Assembly: GCA_019422905.1 (NCBI GenBank)
Contig: JAHZCM010000024.1
Span: 1-17,475, forward strand
From: Oscillospiraceae bacterium
GTDB taxonomy: Bacteria; Bacillota; Clostridia; Oscillospirales; Acutalibacteraceae
Direction: 5' to 3'
Length of the DNA: 17,475 bases
Both the position numbers and the translations under genes were made by a program. This document shows positions 1-7,235 of the stretch, piece by piece (positions within the stretch are counted from its first letter, which is position 1; the number at the start of each line of letters is the position of its first letter). The notes beneath the pieces were generated by a model. That model saw only the letters and a list, made by a program, of their open reading frames with translations, was not told the DNA's origin and ran no database searches.

Positions 1-39
1 GCCTATCCTTCATCTCTTTTTTTCATCTGTCCAAAATGT

Positions 40-55
40 ATTGTACTCCTACAAT
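40..55. promoter_or_regulatory. Inverted repeat upstream of the MATE gene promoter
   Basis: A perfect 6-bp inverted repeat (ATTGTA, 4-nt spacer CTCC, TACAAT) lies 29 bp upstream of the -35 box of the MATE gene promoter. Its size suits a dimeric repressor or activator site, but no regulator is encoded next to it here and I do not recognise the motif. The rest of positions 1-84 shows no gene. Confidence 0.25.
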
Positions 56-84
56 TTCTTTTCCATAACTTTGAGCGTACCCTC

Positions 85-113
85 TTGACTTTCGGCGCAT
101 TTGCGGATATAGT
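85..113 (+). promoter_or_regulatory. Sigma-70-type promoter for the MATE gene
   Basis: TTGACT at 85-90, a 17-bp spacer and TATAGT at 108-113 form a near-consensus vegetative promoter. Transcription would begin near 120, giving a leader of roughly 95 nt before the ATG at 214. A Shine-Dalgarno-like AAGGAG (195-200) is followed by a closer GGGGA (203-207). Confidence 0.65.
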
Positions 114-213
114 CTAATTTACCGGACTTTTCAACACGGTCGGTATACGGAAAAGGAAAGCGTGGTGCGGAAGCTGCCGCACCGCGTCTTTTATAAGGAG
201 ATGGGGAAATAAC

Positions 214-1632
214 ATGAAAAAGAAATCGCGCTTCCAGTGGAAGCCGTTTCTCAAAAGTCTGGCGGTGATCGCCGTTCCGGTGGCACTGCAGAATCTCTTG
301 ACCACCACCGGCAGTATGGTGGATACGATGATGATCGCGCCGCTCGGCGAGACGGCAGTCGGCGCAATCGGCCTGTGCGCGCAGTTTTCGTCTCTGATGT
401 TTTCGAGCTATTGGGGCTTTGTGGGCGGCGGTATGCTGTTCTTTTCCCAATATTGGGGCGCGCAGGACGAGGAGGGCATTGACCGCTCCTATGGCTTGAC
501 GCTGACCTGCATGATGACGGTTGCGGCGCTGTTTACCTGTTTCGCTTTGCTCGCGCCGGAGCTCGTCATGCGCGTTTATACGGACAAGGCATCCATTCAA
601 AGCATCGGCGTGCAGTACCTGCGTATCGTGGGCTTTGCGTATCCGATGCAGATCTTCTCCATGGCAATGAGCGCGCTTCTGCGCTCCACAGAGCGGGTGC
701 GCATTCCGATGTATGCGGCGATTGCGTCCGTGACAACGAATATCCTGCTCAATTGGGTGTTTATTTACGGAAAGCTGGGGCTTCCCGCGATGGGCATTCA
801 GGGCGCAGCGCTGGCGACGACCTGCGCGGCGGCGGTGAATATGCTGGTTATTTTGATTCTGGCGCGTTTACAGGGGTATCCGTACCTGTTCCATTTCCGG
901 AAGCATTTTCGCTGGAGCGGGGCACACGTCCGGGCCTACTTTGTTAAATGCTTCCCGATTCTCTGCAACGAGCTTTTAATCGGCGTGGGCAATATGGTGA
1001 TCAATATTGTGCTTGGGCGGCAGTCTGAGCAGGCAATTGCCGCCATTGCGGTGTTCCGCACGCTGGAGGGCCTCGTCATCGGATTCTTCGCGGGCTTTTC
1101 GAATGCGGCCTCTGTTTTGGTGGGCAAAAGTGTCGGCGCGGGCAGGCTGAATGAAGCCTATGCGCGCGCCAAACGGCTCGTTTTGCTTTGCGGAAGCTGT
1201 ATTCTGGCGCTCTGCCTGCTTTTGCTCGCCGTGCACCGGCCGCTGCTCTCTGCGATGAGCCTTTCGGGCGAATCCCTGCAGATCGGCTCCGGCCTCCTGA
1301 TGATTTACTGTGTTGCCGCGGTGATCCGCATGTGTAACTGGACGCAGAACGATATATACCGCGCCGGCGGGGATGCGACCTTTGGCACGGTGCTGGAAAT
1401 CACGTTTATGTATGTGATGGTTCTGCCTGCTGTGTGCCTTACCGGCTTGGTTTGGAAAGCGCCGTTCCTGTTGATTTTCGCTTGCTGCTATATCGATGAG
1501 CCGGTTCGGTTTATCCTGATGCAGGTCCATATGTATTCCGGAAAATGGGTGCGGCCCGTCACGGAGCAGGGGCGTGCCGCCCTGGACGAGTTCCGGAAAA
1601 AGCATGTTCGCCGCCGCAGGTCCGCAGAGTAA
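214..1632 (+). CDS. MATE family multidrug efflux transporter
   Basis: This 472-residue integral membrane protein has the length and the pattern of about 12 hydrophobic segments usual for MATE antiporters, which export cationic drugs or metabolites in exchange for Na+ or H+. The first transmembrane segment carries the family signature: Pro22, the VDT motif at 36-38 and the following LG pair at 44-45. The second half repeats the MatE fold, beginning around residue 245. The tail after about residue 455 is short, basic and cytoplasmic. The ATG at 214 begins a Lys-rich segment (MKKKSR) directly before the first helix, typical of an inside N-terminus. The gene is monocistronic, with its own promoter at 85-113 and a bidirectional terminator near 1800. 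The substrate cannot be told from sequence; nothing links it directly to the sugar genes. Confidence 0.93.
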   Translation: MKKKSRFQWKPFLKSLAVIAVPVALQNLLTTTGSMVDTMMIAPLGETAVGAIGLCAQFSSLMFSSYWGFVGGGMLFFSQYWGAQDEEGIDRSYGLTLTCMMTVAALFTCFALLAPELVMRVYTDKASIQSIGVQYLRIVGFAYPMQIFSMAMSALLRSTERVRIPMYAAIASVTTNILLNWVFIYGKLGLPAMGIQGAALATTCAAAVNMLVILILARLQGYPYLFHFRKHFRWSGAHVRAYFVKCFPILCNELLIGVGNMVINIVLGRQSEQAIAAIAVFRTLEGLVIGFFAGFSNAASVLVGKSVGAGRLNEAYARAKRLVLLCGSCILALCLLLLAVHRPLLSAMSLSGESLQIGSGLLMIYCVAAVIRMCNWTQNDIYRAGGDATFGTVLEITFMYVMVLPAVCLTGLVWKAPFLLIFACCYIDEPVRFILMQVHMYSGKWVRPVTEQGRAALDEFRKKHVRRRRSAE

Positions 1633-1799
1633 AAAGGCTGTTTGCGGGAAAAGGGTGCGCTGCGAAGTGGACGGCGGCAGCCCGCCGATTGAAATAACAG
1701 GTATGATACGTTCTTTAAAATAGATATGCAATGTGTTTCAGCGGCTCAGTTGGATGTGCATTCGCCTCCCAATCTGCGGCGCGCCCTGCTTTGCGAAAA

Positions 1800-1854
1800 A
1801 GCACCGGCTTCTGAACCTCCTCAAAGGGAAGGTGGGAAGCCGGTGCTGATTTTT
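1800..1854. terminator. Bidirectional intrinsic terminator between convergent MATE and isomerase A genes
   Basis: A perfect 12-bp stem (AGCACCGGCTTC at 1800-1811 with GAAGCCGGTGCT at 1836-1847) is followed by a T-run on the plus strand (1850-1854) and flanked by an A-run (1796-1800) that gives a T-run on the minus strand. It can end both converging transcripts. Nothing gene-like is seen in the preceding 1633-1799 stretch. Confidence 0.85.
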
Positions 1855-1868
1855 ATGGGATTTTCCCA

Positions 1869-2759
1869 TCAATCGATGTTTGCCTTGATCCATGCAGCGT
1901 CGTCGGCGATGCACTTGTCGTGCTCGTCGTAGAAGCCCTCGCGCTCCACGACCCAGAACGCCTCAAAGTCCTGCTCGTCCAGCGCGCTCTTGATTTCCCG
2001 CCAGTCAATGTTTGACTCGGGCGCGCCCATTGGGCACTGCACTTCAAATTTCTTTTTGCCCTCGGGGCTGTTGTTTCTGGCGTTGTAGCCGTCGAGAATC
2101 TTCTGGCGCTCCTCCAGAGACATCTCCTTCACGTTTGCGAACGGGCTGCCCTGCTGTGCGCCCTCCGCGTGGCGGGAGGCCGGGCGCGGGCCGGGGCCCT
2201 GCACGCGGCTGTTTTCCTTTACATGGATGGAGACGAAGCGGTTCTTATAGCGGCGGATAAAGGAAGGCGGGTAGCAGCCGCCGTTCTGCGCCCAGCCGCA
2301 GTCGAGCTGAGAATAGCATTTGGAGCTATTGTCCAGCAGGTGCTCGAGCAGGGTCTTGCCCTCGTCCATAAAGAACTCCCAGCTATGGTTATGATAGCCG
2401 ATCTTGATGCCGTAGGGCTCGGCCATCTCCGCCATTTCGTCGAGCCGATGCGCGACTTCAATGGCCTCCGCCTTATTGCAGAACGGCGTGCCCGCCCAGA
2501 TGACGGCCTTGCCGCCAAGCGCTGCAATTTTTTTGACGATCTCCTCCGTCGGCTCCGCATGGATCGAAACGACCTCAAGACCGGTTTCCGCAAGCCATTT
2601 TTTGATATCCTCAACGTCGTTGTCGAGGTCGACGGGCAGAAGCTCTACGCCAGTAAAACCGAGCGACGCAATGGTCCGGAATTTTTCAAGGAGCGTCGGG
2701 CCAAGGCCGAGATAGCTGGCGATTCCACCGGAGGAATATGTACCGATATTGACTTTCAT
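1869..2759 (-). CDS. Xylose isomerase-like TIM-barrel protein (sugar isomerase/epimerase A)
   Basis: This 296-residue protein belongs to the sugar phosphate isomerase/epimerase (AP endonuclease 2-like) superfamily of metal-dependent TIM barrels. Candidate metal or catalytic residues fall at strand ends: the GYHNHSWEF strand (H123, H125, E128), D153 in QLDCGW, H179 in SIHVKEN and E272 in VVEREG. The YHNH-x-x-EF signature is shared with isomerase B. Unlike B, it carries a long Gly/Pro/Lys-rich insertion of about 60 residues (roughly 187-250) after the His strand, where B has about 25. The start at 2759 is chosen because GGAGAG lies 7 nt upstream; an ATG five codons earlier would translate that ribosome site. 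It has its own promoter (2813-2841) and terminator (1800-1854), so it is monocistronic. Its substrate is unknown; isomerase, epimerase, dehydratase or keto-sugar lyase chemistry are all possible. Confidence 0.85.
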   Translation of the reverse strand: MKVNIGTYSSGGIASYLGLGPTLLEKFRTIASLGFTGVELLPVDLDNDVEDIKKWLAETGLEVVSIHAEPTEEIVKKIAALGGKAVIWAGTPFCNKAEAIEVAHRLDEMAEMAEPYGIKIGYHNHSWEFFMDEGKTLLEHLLDNSSKCYSQLDCGWAQNGGCYPPSFIRRYKNRFVSIHVKENSRVQGPGPRPASRHAEGAQQGSPFANVKEMSLEERQKILDGYNARNNSPEGKKKFEVQCPMGAPESNIDWREIKSALDEQDFEAFWVVEREGFYDEHDKCIADDAAWIKANID

Positions 2760-2812
2760 TGGACATCTCTCCATTCTCTGAATTGCGAAAAATGTTTCAC
2801 ATGTATTGGAAA

Positions 2813-2841
2813 ATTATAACGCTTTTATAAACGAAAGTCAA
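2813..2841 (-). promoter_or_regulatory. Strong promoter for isomerase A
   Basis: On the minus strand TTGACT (2841-2836), a 17-bp spacer and TATAAT (2818-2813) form a near-perfect sigma-70 promoter. The -35 box overlaps the TGA stop codon of the glutamyl-Q synthetase gene (2838-2840). A short AT inverted repeat, TATAA with 5-nt spacer and TTATA, covers the end of the spacer and the -10 box and could be an operator. Confidence 0.75.
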
Positions 2842-3809
2842 TTTATCCCACCCGGCACAGAAAAATTATCCGGCACAACGATGGATGGGCGCGCAAGTGC
2901 GGCCTTGGGGAAAAGCGGGATCAGCTCTCTGGCGGCGGCAGGCTCCGGGCGGTCCAGCATACCGAGCAGGTAAGCGAGACGGCCGCAGAGCGCTTCCGGC
3001 GTGAAACAGCTGCGCAGCGCACCTACGTCGAGATCGCGCTCACGCTTGCTGAGCCTGCGCCCATCGCCGTTGACAAGCAGGGGGATGTGCCCGTATCGCG
3101 GCGGCTTTGCCCCGAGCGCTTCCAGAAGCTGGAGCTGGCAGGCAGTGGAGGCGAGAAGATCGCGTCCGCGTACGACCTCCGTCACACCCATCAGCGCGTC
3201 GTCCACGGAAACCGCAAGCTGATAAGCGTGAACGCCGTCGCTGCGGCGGACGAGAAAATCGCCCAACAAGCGCTGCACATCAAAGTGCTGCGGGCCGAGA
3301 AACATGTCGCGGAAGAACACTTCACCGTCCGGCGCTTGAAAACGCAGGGCGGGCGTGCGGCTCCGGCGCCTTTCCTCAATTTCGGCATCGGACAGGCTGC
3401 GGCACGTACCGGAATAGCGGATAACGCCGTCGCCGGCGTGCGGCGCGGAGGCGACGTGCAGTTGGGCACGGGTGCAGAAGCACGGATAGGTCAGGCCGCG
3501 CGCGGTGAGCCTTTGCAGGGCTTCCTCGTAGAGCGCCCGGCGCTCGCTCTGGAAATACGGCCCGCAGCCTCCGCCTGCGCCCGGCCCCTCGTCCCAGTCC
3601 AGGCCAAGCCAGTGCAGATCGTCGCAGAGCTGCTCCGCATAGACGCGCTTGCAGCGGTCCGGGTCAAGATCCTCTATGCGCAGGAGCATCACGCCGTTCT
3701 GGCTGCGGACGGAAAGCCATGCCGCGAGCGCGCAGCAGAGATTTCCGAGGTGCATGCGCCCGGAGGGGCTGGGCGCGAACCGCCCGCGCACCGGTTGATT
3801 CGGATTCAT
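2838..3809 (-). CDS. gluQRS: Glutamyl-Q tRNA(Asp) synthetase
   Basis: The 323-residue protein is a truncated class I glutamyl-tRNA synthetase paralogue. It keeps the Rossmann catalytic core but lacks the C-terminal anticodon-binding domain of GltX (about 470-490 residues). The enzyme activates glutamate and attaches it to queuosine at the wobble base of tRNA(Asp). Visible motifs are the HIGH-like PSPSGRMHLGN (13-23), the IEDLD motif (45-49), a zinc site with C110-x-C112 and Y132-x3-C136 matching the Cys/Cys/Tyr/Cys ligand pattern of E. coli YadB, and the KMSKS-like RRLSKRE (251-257). GGAGGT lies 9 nt upstream of the ATG. It has a candidate promoter of its own (3839-3867) directly after the preceding terminator, so it is likely transcribed alone. 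Full-length GltX is unlikely given the size and zinc motif. Confidence 0.9.
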   Translation of the reverse strand: MNPNQPVRGRFAPSPSGRMHLGNLCCALAAWLSVRSQNGVMLLRIEDLDPDRCKRVYAEQLCDDLHWLGLDWDEGPGAGGGCGPYFQSERRALYEEALQRLTARGLTYPCFCTRAQLHVASAPHAGDGVIRYSGTCRSLSDAEIEERRRSRTPALRFQAPDGEVFFRDMFLGPQHFDVQRLLGDFLVRRSDGVHAYQLAVSVDDALMGVTEVVRGRDLLASTACQLQLLEALGAKPPRYGHIPLLVNGDGRRLSKRERDLDVGALRSCFTPEALCGRLAYLLGMLDRPEPAAARELIPLFPKAALARPSIVVPDNFSVPGGIN

Positions 3810-3838
3810 AACGGCATACCTCCATTCTTCTCCCTGCC

Positions 3839-3867
3839 ATTGTAATACAGGCGCGGGCCGGATGCAA
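3839..3867 (-). promoter_or_regulatory. Candidate promoter for gluQRS
   Basis: Minus strand TTGCAT (3867-3862), 17-bp spacer, TACAAT (3844-3839). The -35 box begins immediately after the T-run of the upstream terminator, so this is a compact terminator-promoter junction. The -35 match is only moderate. Confidence 0.5.
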
Positions 3868-3903
3868 CAAAAAGAAAGGGACAGGCGGTTTCCCGTCTGT
3901 CCC
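3866..3903 (-). terminator. Intrinsic terminator of the isomerase B / oxidoreductase 1 operon
   Basis: An 11-bp stem with one G-T wobble (GGGACAGGCGG at 3878-3888 with CCGTCTGTCCC at 3893-3903) is followed on the minus strand by TTTCTTTTTG. It begins 24 bp past the oxidoreductase stop codon. Confidence 0.85.
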
Positions 3904-3926
3904 CGGAGAGGCTAAAATCGCCTGAA

Positions 3927-5165
3927 TCAGAAAATATTGTCGATCGAGGCTTCACCGATGCTGCCGCCGAAGAAGCCGGGCGTGAGCGGTGCGGGACGCT
4001 CCGGGCGGGACTGCATGGTGTAGACCTTATCGGTCTTTGTGGATTTCTCGATGGCGTCGATGATTTCGACCGTGTGCAGGGCCAGCTCAGCGCTGCTGCG
4101 GTGCGGGCGGTTGCGGCGGATCGCATACGCCATATCGACGACAGCGAGTCCGCGCCAGCTATTGTAGCAGGGCTCACGCTTGCCGCTGAGCGCCGGAATG
4201 CTCGGGTCCGTATCGCCGAAGCCGTGGGTGAACGGAACGCGGAAGACCTCGTTCTTGCCGTCCACGACGTTTCCGGTGCGGGTGAGGTAGACGTCATAGC
4301 CCCAGCCGCCGAAGTTGTTCGGGTCGGGCAGGGTGAGAATGCCCTCGGTGCCGTAGATCTCCATGCGCGGGGTTTCGGGGAAGAAGCCCTCGGAGCAGAG
4401 CGTCAGGCTGCCGAATACGCCGTTTTCGAATTCCAGCGCGCCCAGCATGACGGAATCGCCGCGGCGCTTGCCGCCGACTACCGAATCCACCGGCTGCTTG
4501 TAGCGCGGGTGGCGCGGGTTCTCATAGACGCGATCCTCGTAGAACTTCGTGTAGCCGGAAACACGGTTGACCGCGCCGAGCATGTTGACGAGCACGTTGA
4601 TGTAATAGCCGCCCATATCATGGGTGATCGTTGTGCCCGCGGAGCCTGCGGAGGGATCAGCCGGATCGCCTGCGGCGTAATGCGTATTATAGCCGCGATA
4701 GCACATGGCATGCGCGATAAGCGGCTTGCCGATTGCGCCGTCGTCGAGCAGCTTTCTGGCCGTCTGGAACGCGGCGCCCATGTAGCAGTCCGGCGCGCAG
4801 CCGAGACGCAGACCCTTTGCGGCGGCGAGATCATAATTTGCCTTCGCGCCCTCGTAGGTGTCGCCCATGGCCTTCTCGGAGTAAACATTCTTGCCGGCTT
4901 CAAGAATCTGCCGTGTGACGGCGGTGTGGTTCCAGAGCTGGGTCGTGTTGATAACGATTTCAATTTCCGGATCGTTCAGAATCTCTTCATTCGTCATCTG
5001 GCGAATGCCAAACAGCTCGGCGCGGGCCTTGCTCTTCTCGGGAATAAGGTCCGAGCAGCCGACGACGTCGATGATGTTAAAGCCGCCGTTGACGAGCGTG
5101 TTCAGGTATGTATAGCTGATGTTGCCGCTGCCGATGAGCGCGACCTTTACGGGCTTGATGGACAT
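3927..5165 (-). CDS. Gfo/Idh/MocA family oxidoreductase 1
   Basis: This 412-residue protein has the N-terminal NAD(P)-binding Rossmann fold (ALIGSGNIS, glycines at 12 and 14) and the C-terminal alpha/beta domain of Gfo/Idh/MocA enzymes, which oxidise or reduce a ring hydroxyl or carbonyl of sugars and cyclitols. The conserved catalytic lysine is K98, in SEKAMG where EKP is usual. The active-site HDMGGYY (182-188) has Tyr where inositol dehydrogenases usually have His, as in glucose-fructose oxidoreductase-type members. It is the second gene of an operon with isomerase B (24 bp gap, GGAGG 8 nt before the ATG) and is followed directly by a terminator. The pairing suggests oxidation of a sugar or glycoside followed by TIM-barrel isomerisation or elimination; substrate unknown. 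Oxidoreductase 2 in this window shares the APDxxMGAxxQTAR segment and a PDPNxFGG motif, so they are paralogues. Confidence 0.9.
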   Translation of the reverse strand: MSIKPVKVALIGSGNISYTYLNTLVNGGFNIIDVVGCSDLIPEKSKARAELFGIRQMTNEEILNDPEIEIVINTTQLWNHTAVTRQILEAGKNVYSEKAMGDTYEGAKANYDLAAAKGLRLGCAPDCYMGAAFQTARKLLDDGAIGKPLIAHAMCYRGYNTHYAAGDPADPSAGSAGTTITHDMGGYYINVLVNMLGAVNRVSGYTKFYEDRVYENPRHPRYKQPVDSVVGGKRRGDSVMLGALEFENGVFGSLTLCSEGFFPETPRMEIYGTEGILTLPDPNNFGGWGYDVYLTRTGNVVDGKNEVFRVPFTHGFGDTDPSIPALSGKREPCYNSWRGLAVVDMAYAIRRNRPHRSSAELALHTVEIIDAIEKSTKTDKVYTMQSRPERPAPLTPGFFGGSIGEASIDNIF

Positions 5166-5181
5166 GGTGTTTTCCTCCCAG

Positions 5182-5195
5182 GTTTAAATTTAAAC
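5182..5195. repeat. Perfect 14-bp palindrome at the isomerase B / oxidoreductase 1 junction
   Basis: GTTTAAATTTAAAC is perfectly self-complementary. It overlaps the TAA stop of isomerase B (5190-5192) and lies just upstream of the Shine-Dalgarno site of oxidoreductase 1. It could be an accident of AT-rich spacer, a binding site or a weak intercistronic RNA element. Confidence 0.3.
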
Positions 5196-5981
5196 GATAT
5201 GCAGAACATTCCGCATATAATCGATGCTGATTTTCAGGCTTTCGAAAATCGGGCGCTTGGACTGGTCCTGCTCGATGTTGTACCACTCGACACCCGCCTC
5301 GCGGGAGGCTTCGGTGATGGCCTGCCAGTTCAGGTTGCCCTGTCCAATTTCCGCGAACATGCGCGGCACCTCGCCGAGACCGACTGTCTCGGAAGCGCAG
5401 TCGATTGCCAGATCCTTGTAGTGAATGACCGGGATGCGGCCCTTCAGGCGGCGGATCCACTGCACCGGGTCGCAGCCTGCGGCGGACGCCCAGAAAACGT
5501 CCAGCTCAAAGGCGACGAGCTCCGGGTCTGTGTTTTCAACCAGAATTTCAAAGCCGGATTTGCCGTTCAGCTCCGGGAAGTTGCGGAATTCCTGGCTGTG
5601 GTTGTGGTACTGCAGGCGGATGCCGGTGCCGCGGAACGGCTCCGCCATACGGTTGATCGCTTCCGCATGCGCGTAAAAACCGTCGGGGCGGCGCATCATG
5701 ATGCCCGGAATTGCCGGCGCGCCCAGCACGTTTACGCCGAACTGCTTCGCCGTTTCAATCGCTTTTTCCGGATCCGAGACGTCCGTATAAACGCTGCAGG
5801 GCTTAAGGCCGTATTCGGCGAGCAGCGCGAGATCTTCTTCGGTACTCAGACCGGCGCCCTTGCCAAGCCCGCTCTCCACGCCGTCAAAGCCGAGCGCACT
5901 GAGCTGCTTGTAGGTGTTTTTAACCTGTTCTGCCGTGAAAACCTGATGGCGGACGGTCCACGGGACAATGCCGATTGGCAT
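5190..5981 (-). CDS. Xylose isomerase-like TIM-barrel protein (sugar isomerase/epimerase B)
   Basis: This 263-residue sugar phosphate isomerase/epimerase superfamily protein has the YHNH-x-x-EF strand (H126, H128, E131), D161 in FELDVFW, H187 in VIHYKD and E237 in NIEQD as candidate metal or catalytic residues. The FELDVFWASAAGCDP stretch and the C-terminal IEQD motif are typical of the branch often found next to Gfo/Idh/MocA genes in gut bacteria. It is the first gene of a two-gene operon with oxidoreductase 1. AAGGAGG lies 7 nt before the ATG, and a strong promoter at 6112-6140 gives a leader of about 125 nt that contains the palindrome AAACCGGTTT. Related proteins act as epimerases, dehydratases or keto-glycoside lyases/hydratases; I cannot choose between these from sequence. 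Confidence 0.88.
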   Translation of the reverse strand: MPIGIVPWTVRHQVFTAEQVKNTYKQLSALGFDGVESGLGKGAGLSTEEDLALLAEYGLKPCSVYTDVSDPEKAIETAKQFGVNVLGAPAIPGIMMRRPDGFYAHAEAINRMAEPFRGTGIRLQYHNHSQEFRNFPELNGKSGFEILVENTDPELVAFELDVFWASAAGCDPVQWIRRLKGRIPVIHYKDLAIDCASETVGLGEVPRMFAEIGQGNLNWQAITEASREAGVEWYNIEQDQSKRPIFESLKISIDYMRNVLHIV

Positions 5982-6043
5982 TTCAATTCCTCCTTAACTG
6001 TGACTTTTCAATGTAGTTTGTATACTTTAACATATAACGTATA

Positions 6044-6053
6044 AAACCGGTTT
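6044..6053. promoter_or_regulatory. Candidate LacI/GalR-type operator
   Basis: The 10-bp palindrome AAACCGGTTT with a central CG pair resembles LacI/GalR-family operator cores. It lies about 50-60 nt downstream of the predicted start of the isomerase B operon transcript, where bound repressor would block elongation. No LacI-family gene is present in the window. Confidence 0.35.
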
Positions 6054-6111
6054 CAGCCTATTGCTGAACCTTCAACTCCAACGCCCCTCCCTTCCTTTTG
6101 TATTTGCCTTG

Positions 6112-6140
6112 ATTATAGCCGCATAAGCGTGCAAAGTCAA
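6112..6140 (-). promoter_or_regulatory. Strong promoter for the isomerase B / oxidoreductase 1 operon
   Basis: Minus strand TTGACT (6140-6135), 17-bp spacer, TATAAT (6117-6112). It has the same -35, spacer length and -10 as the isomerase A promoter. The start would be near 6105, leaving a leader of about 125 nt. Confidence 0.78.
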
Positions 6141-6156
6141 TTGTTTATTTCAAAAA

Positions 6157-6179
6157 TTCACATAAAAAGTATGCGTGAA
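6157..6179. promoter_or_regulatory. Imperfect inverted repeat between divergent promoters
   Basis: TTCACATA (6157-6164), a 5-nt spacer, then TATGcgTGAA (6170-6179) pair as an 8-bp inverted repeat with a 2-nt bulge. It sits between the two outward-facing -35 boxes (6140 and 6197), where a shared regulator of the B and C transcripts could bind. Confidence 0.25.
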
Positions 6180-6196
6180 AATAAAAAATTAGGGGC

Positions 6197-6225
6197 TTGT
6201 GCCGAGCGATGCGCTGTGCTATACT
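6197..6225 (+). promoter_or_regulatory. Promoter for isomerase C
   Basis: TTGTGC (6197-6202), 17-bp spacer, TATACT (6220-6225). The start would be near 6232, about 80 nt before the ATG at 6314. It is back-to-back with the isomerase B promoter. Confidence 0.6.
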
Positions 6226-6313
6226 GTGCTTGAGATTTTGGGGAACGCCTGTAAAAAACGGTGCAGGCGCAAGATCTGAAAAGCCTATGCGAAACGCAGA
6301 AAGGATGTCTTTT

Positions 6314-7150
6314 ATGTTTCAGTCTATCAGCTTGGGCCTTGCAAACGTCGGCGAGAAGGACTTTGAAAAGAAGCTGCTGCTTGCGAAGCGGCATGGTTTT
6401 ACATGTATGGAGTCGAGCGCACAGGAGGTTATGGAGAACGGTGTGGATACCGTGAATGCTCTGCTGCAAAAGCACGGCATGCAGATTTCCGGCGCGAACC
6501 TGCCCTTCCATCCGATGCAGCTCGGCGAGGCGGCGTTTGAAGCGGAGATGGAGGCGCTGCCCGAAAAGGCCGCGGCACTCAGTGCCGTCGGCTGCACGCG
6601 CTGCATCATCTGGATTTTCCCGGCGAGCGATACGCTGACGAAGGAAGAAAACTATGCGCTGCACGTCGAGCGCCTGTCCCGCGCCGCCGCGGTGCTCAAG
6701 GCGCATGGGATACGGCTCGGCCTTGAGTTCATCGGCCCGTATACCGGGCGAAAGGGCAAGAAGCATGTGTTTCTCTATACAGCGGAGGAAATGCTGGCGC
6801 TCGCAAAGGATTGCGGCGACAACGTCGGCCTCCTGTTCGATGCTTACCACTGGTACACCGGTGCGCACAACAAGGACGTATTCGATCATATCCCGGATGA
6901 GCGCTGCATCGTGAGCGTCCACGTCAACGACGCGCCGCTTGGCGACCCGCTGGAGCTGCCGGATTCTCCCCGCGCGCTGCCGGGCGAGACGGGGCAGATC
7001 GACATTGCCTGCGTGATGAACGGCCTTCGGAAGCTGGGCTATACCGGCCCGGTGGTTGCGGAGCCCTTCAGCCCGAAGCTGGCGGCACTCGAAACCGACG
7101 ACGAGAAGGTCGCATGCATCAAGGCGTGCATGGATAAAATCTGGGCGTAG
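6314..7150 (+). CDS. Xylose isomerase-like TIM-barrel protein (sugar isomerase/epimerase C)
   Basis: This 278-residue TIM-barrel protein shows the complete E-D-H-E metal set of the xylose isomerase-like superfamily: E138 in GLEFIGP, D176 in FDAYHWY, H203 in VHVNDAP and E250 in AEPF. These motifs, and ETGQID at 225-230, are shared with isomerase E but not with A, B or D, so C and E form one sub-type. The start at 6314 is set by AGAAAGGA (6298-6305); the frame is open further upstream but would run through the promoter. It is divergent from the isomerase B operon and may share a regulatory region with it. No partner oxidoreductase is adjacent on its own strand. Related proteins include tagatose/psicose epimerases and the catalytic subunit of C-glycoside deglycosylases; the exact reaction is not known. 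Confidence 0.88.
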   Translation: MFQSISLGLANVGEKDFEKKLLLAKRHGFTCMESSAQEVMENGVDTVNALLQKHGMQISGANLPFHPMQLGEAAFEAEMEALPEKAAALSAVGCTRCIIWIFPASDTLTKEENYALHVERLSRAAAVLKAHGIRLGLEFIGPYTGRKGKKHVFLYTAEEMLALAKDCGDNVGLLFDAYHWYTGAHNKDVFDHIPDERCIVSVHVNDAPLGDPLELPDSPRALPGETGQIDIACVMNGLRKLGYTGPVVAEPFSPKLAALETDDEKVACIKACMDKIWA

Positions 7151-7153
7151 CCA

Positions 7154-7182
7154 TTGACAGGCGGGGGCGAAGCCTGTAAAAT
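7154..7182 (+). promoter_or_regulatory. Strong promoter for the DUF4317 gene
   Basis: TTGACA (7154-7159), 17-bp spacer, TAAAAT (7177-7182), starting 4 bp after the isomerase C stop codon. The transcript would begin near 7189, so the following hairpin lies at its very 5' end, with a leader of about 130 nt. Confidence 0.65.
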
Positions 7183-7194
7183 AAGAAGCGTAAA

Positions 7195-7228
7195 AAGAGA
7201 TGAACTGCAGCCGTGTGGTTCATCTCTT
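7195..7228. terminator. Hairpin after isomerase C: terminator or 5' leader stem
   Basis: A perfect 11-bp stem (AAGAGATGAAC at 7195-7205 with GTTCATCTCTT at 7218-7228) with a 12-nt loop is followed by GATTTTCC. The T-run is short on the plus strand; the A-run upstream gives a better T-run on the minus strand. It may end isomerase C transcripts, but it also begins within about 6 nt of the predicted DUF4317 transcript start, so it could be a leader stem or attenuator. Confidence 0.55.
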
Positions 7229-7235
7229 GATTTTC

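Noticed and set aside
201..212. A three-codon frame (ATG GGG AAA TAA) just before the MATE start
   Set aside because: It is too short to be meaningful, and its bases probably serve as the ribosome site.
4074..6044. A 656-codon open frame on the plus strand
   Set aside because: It is antisense to the isomerase B and oxidoreductase 1 genes, which have clear family motifs, ribosome sites and a promoter. The frame is Ala/Arg/Val-rich without any recognisable domain, as expected for a GC-rich shadow.
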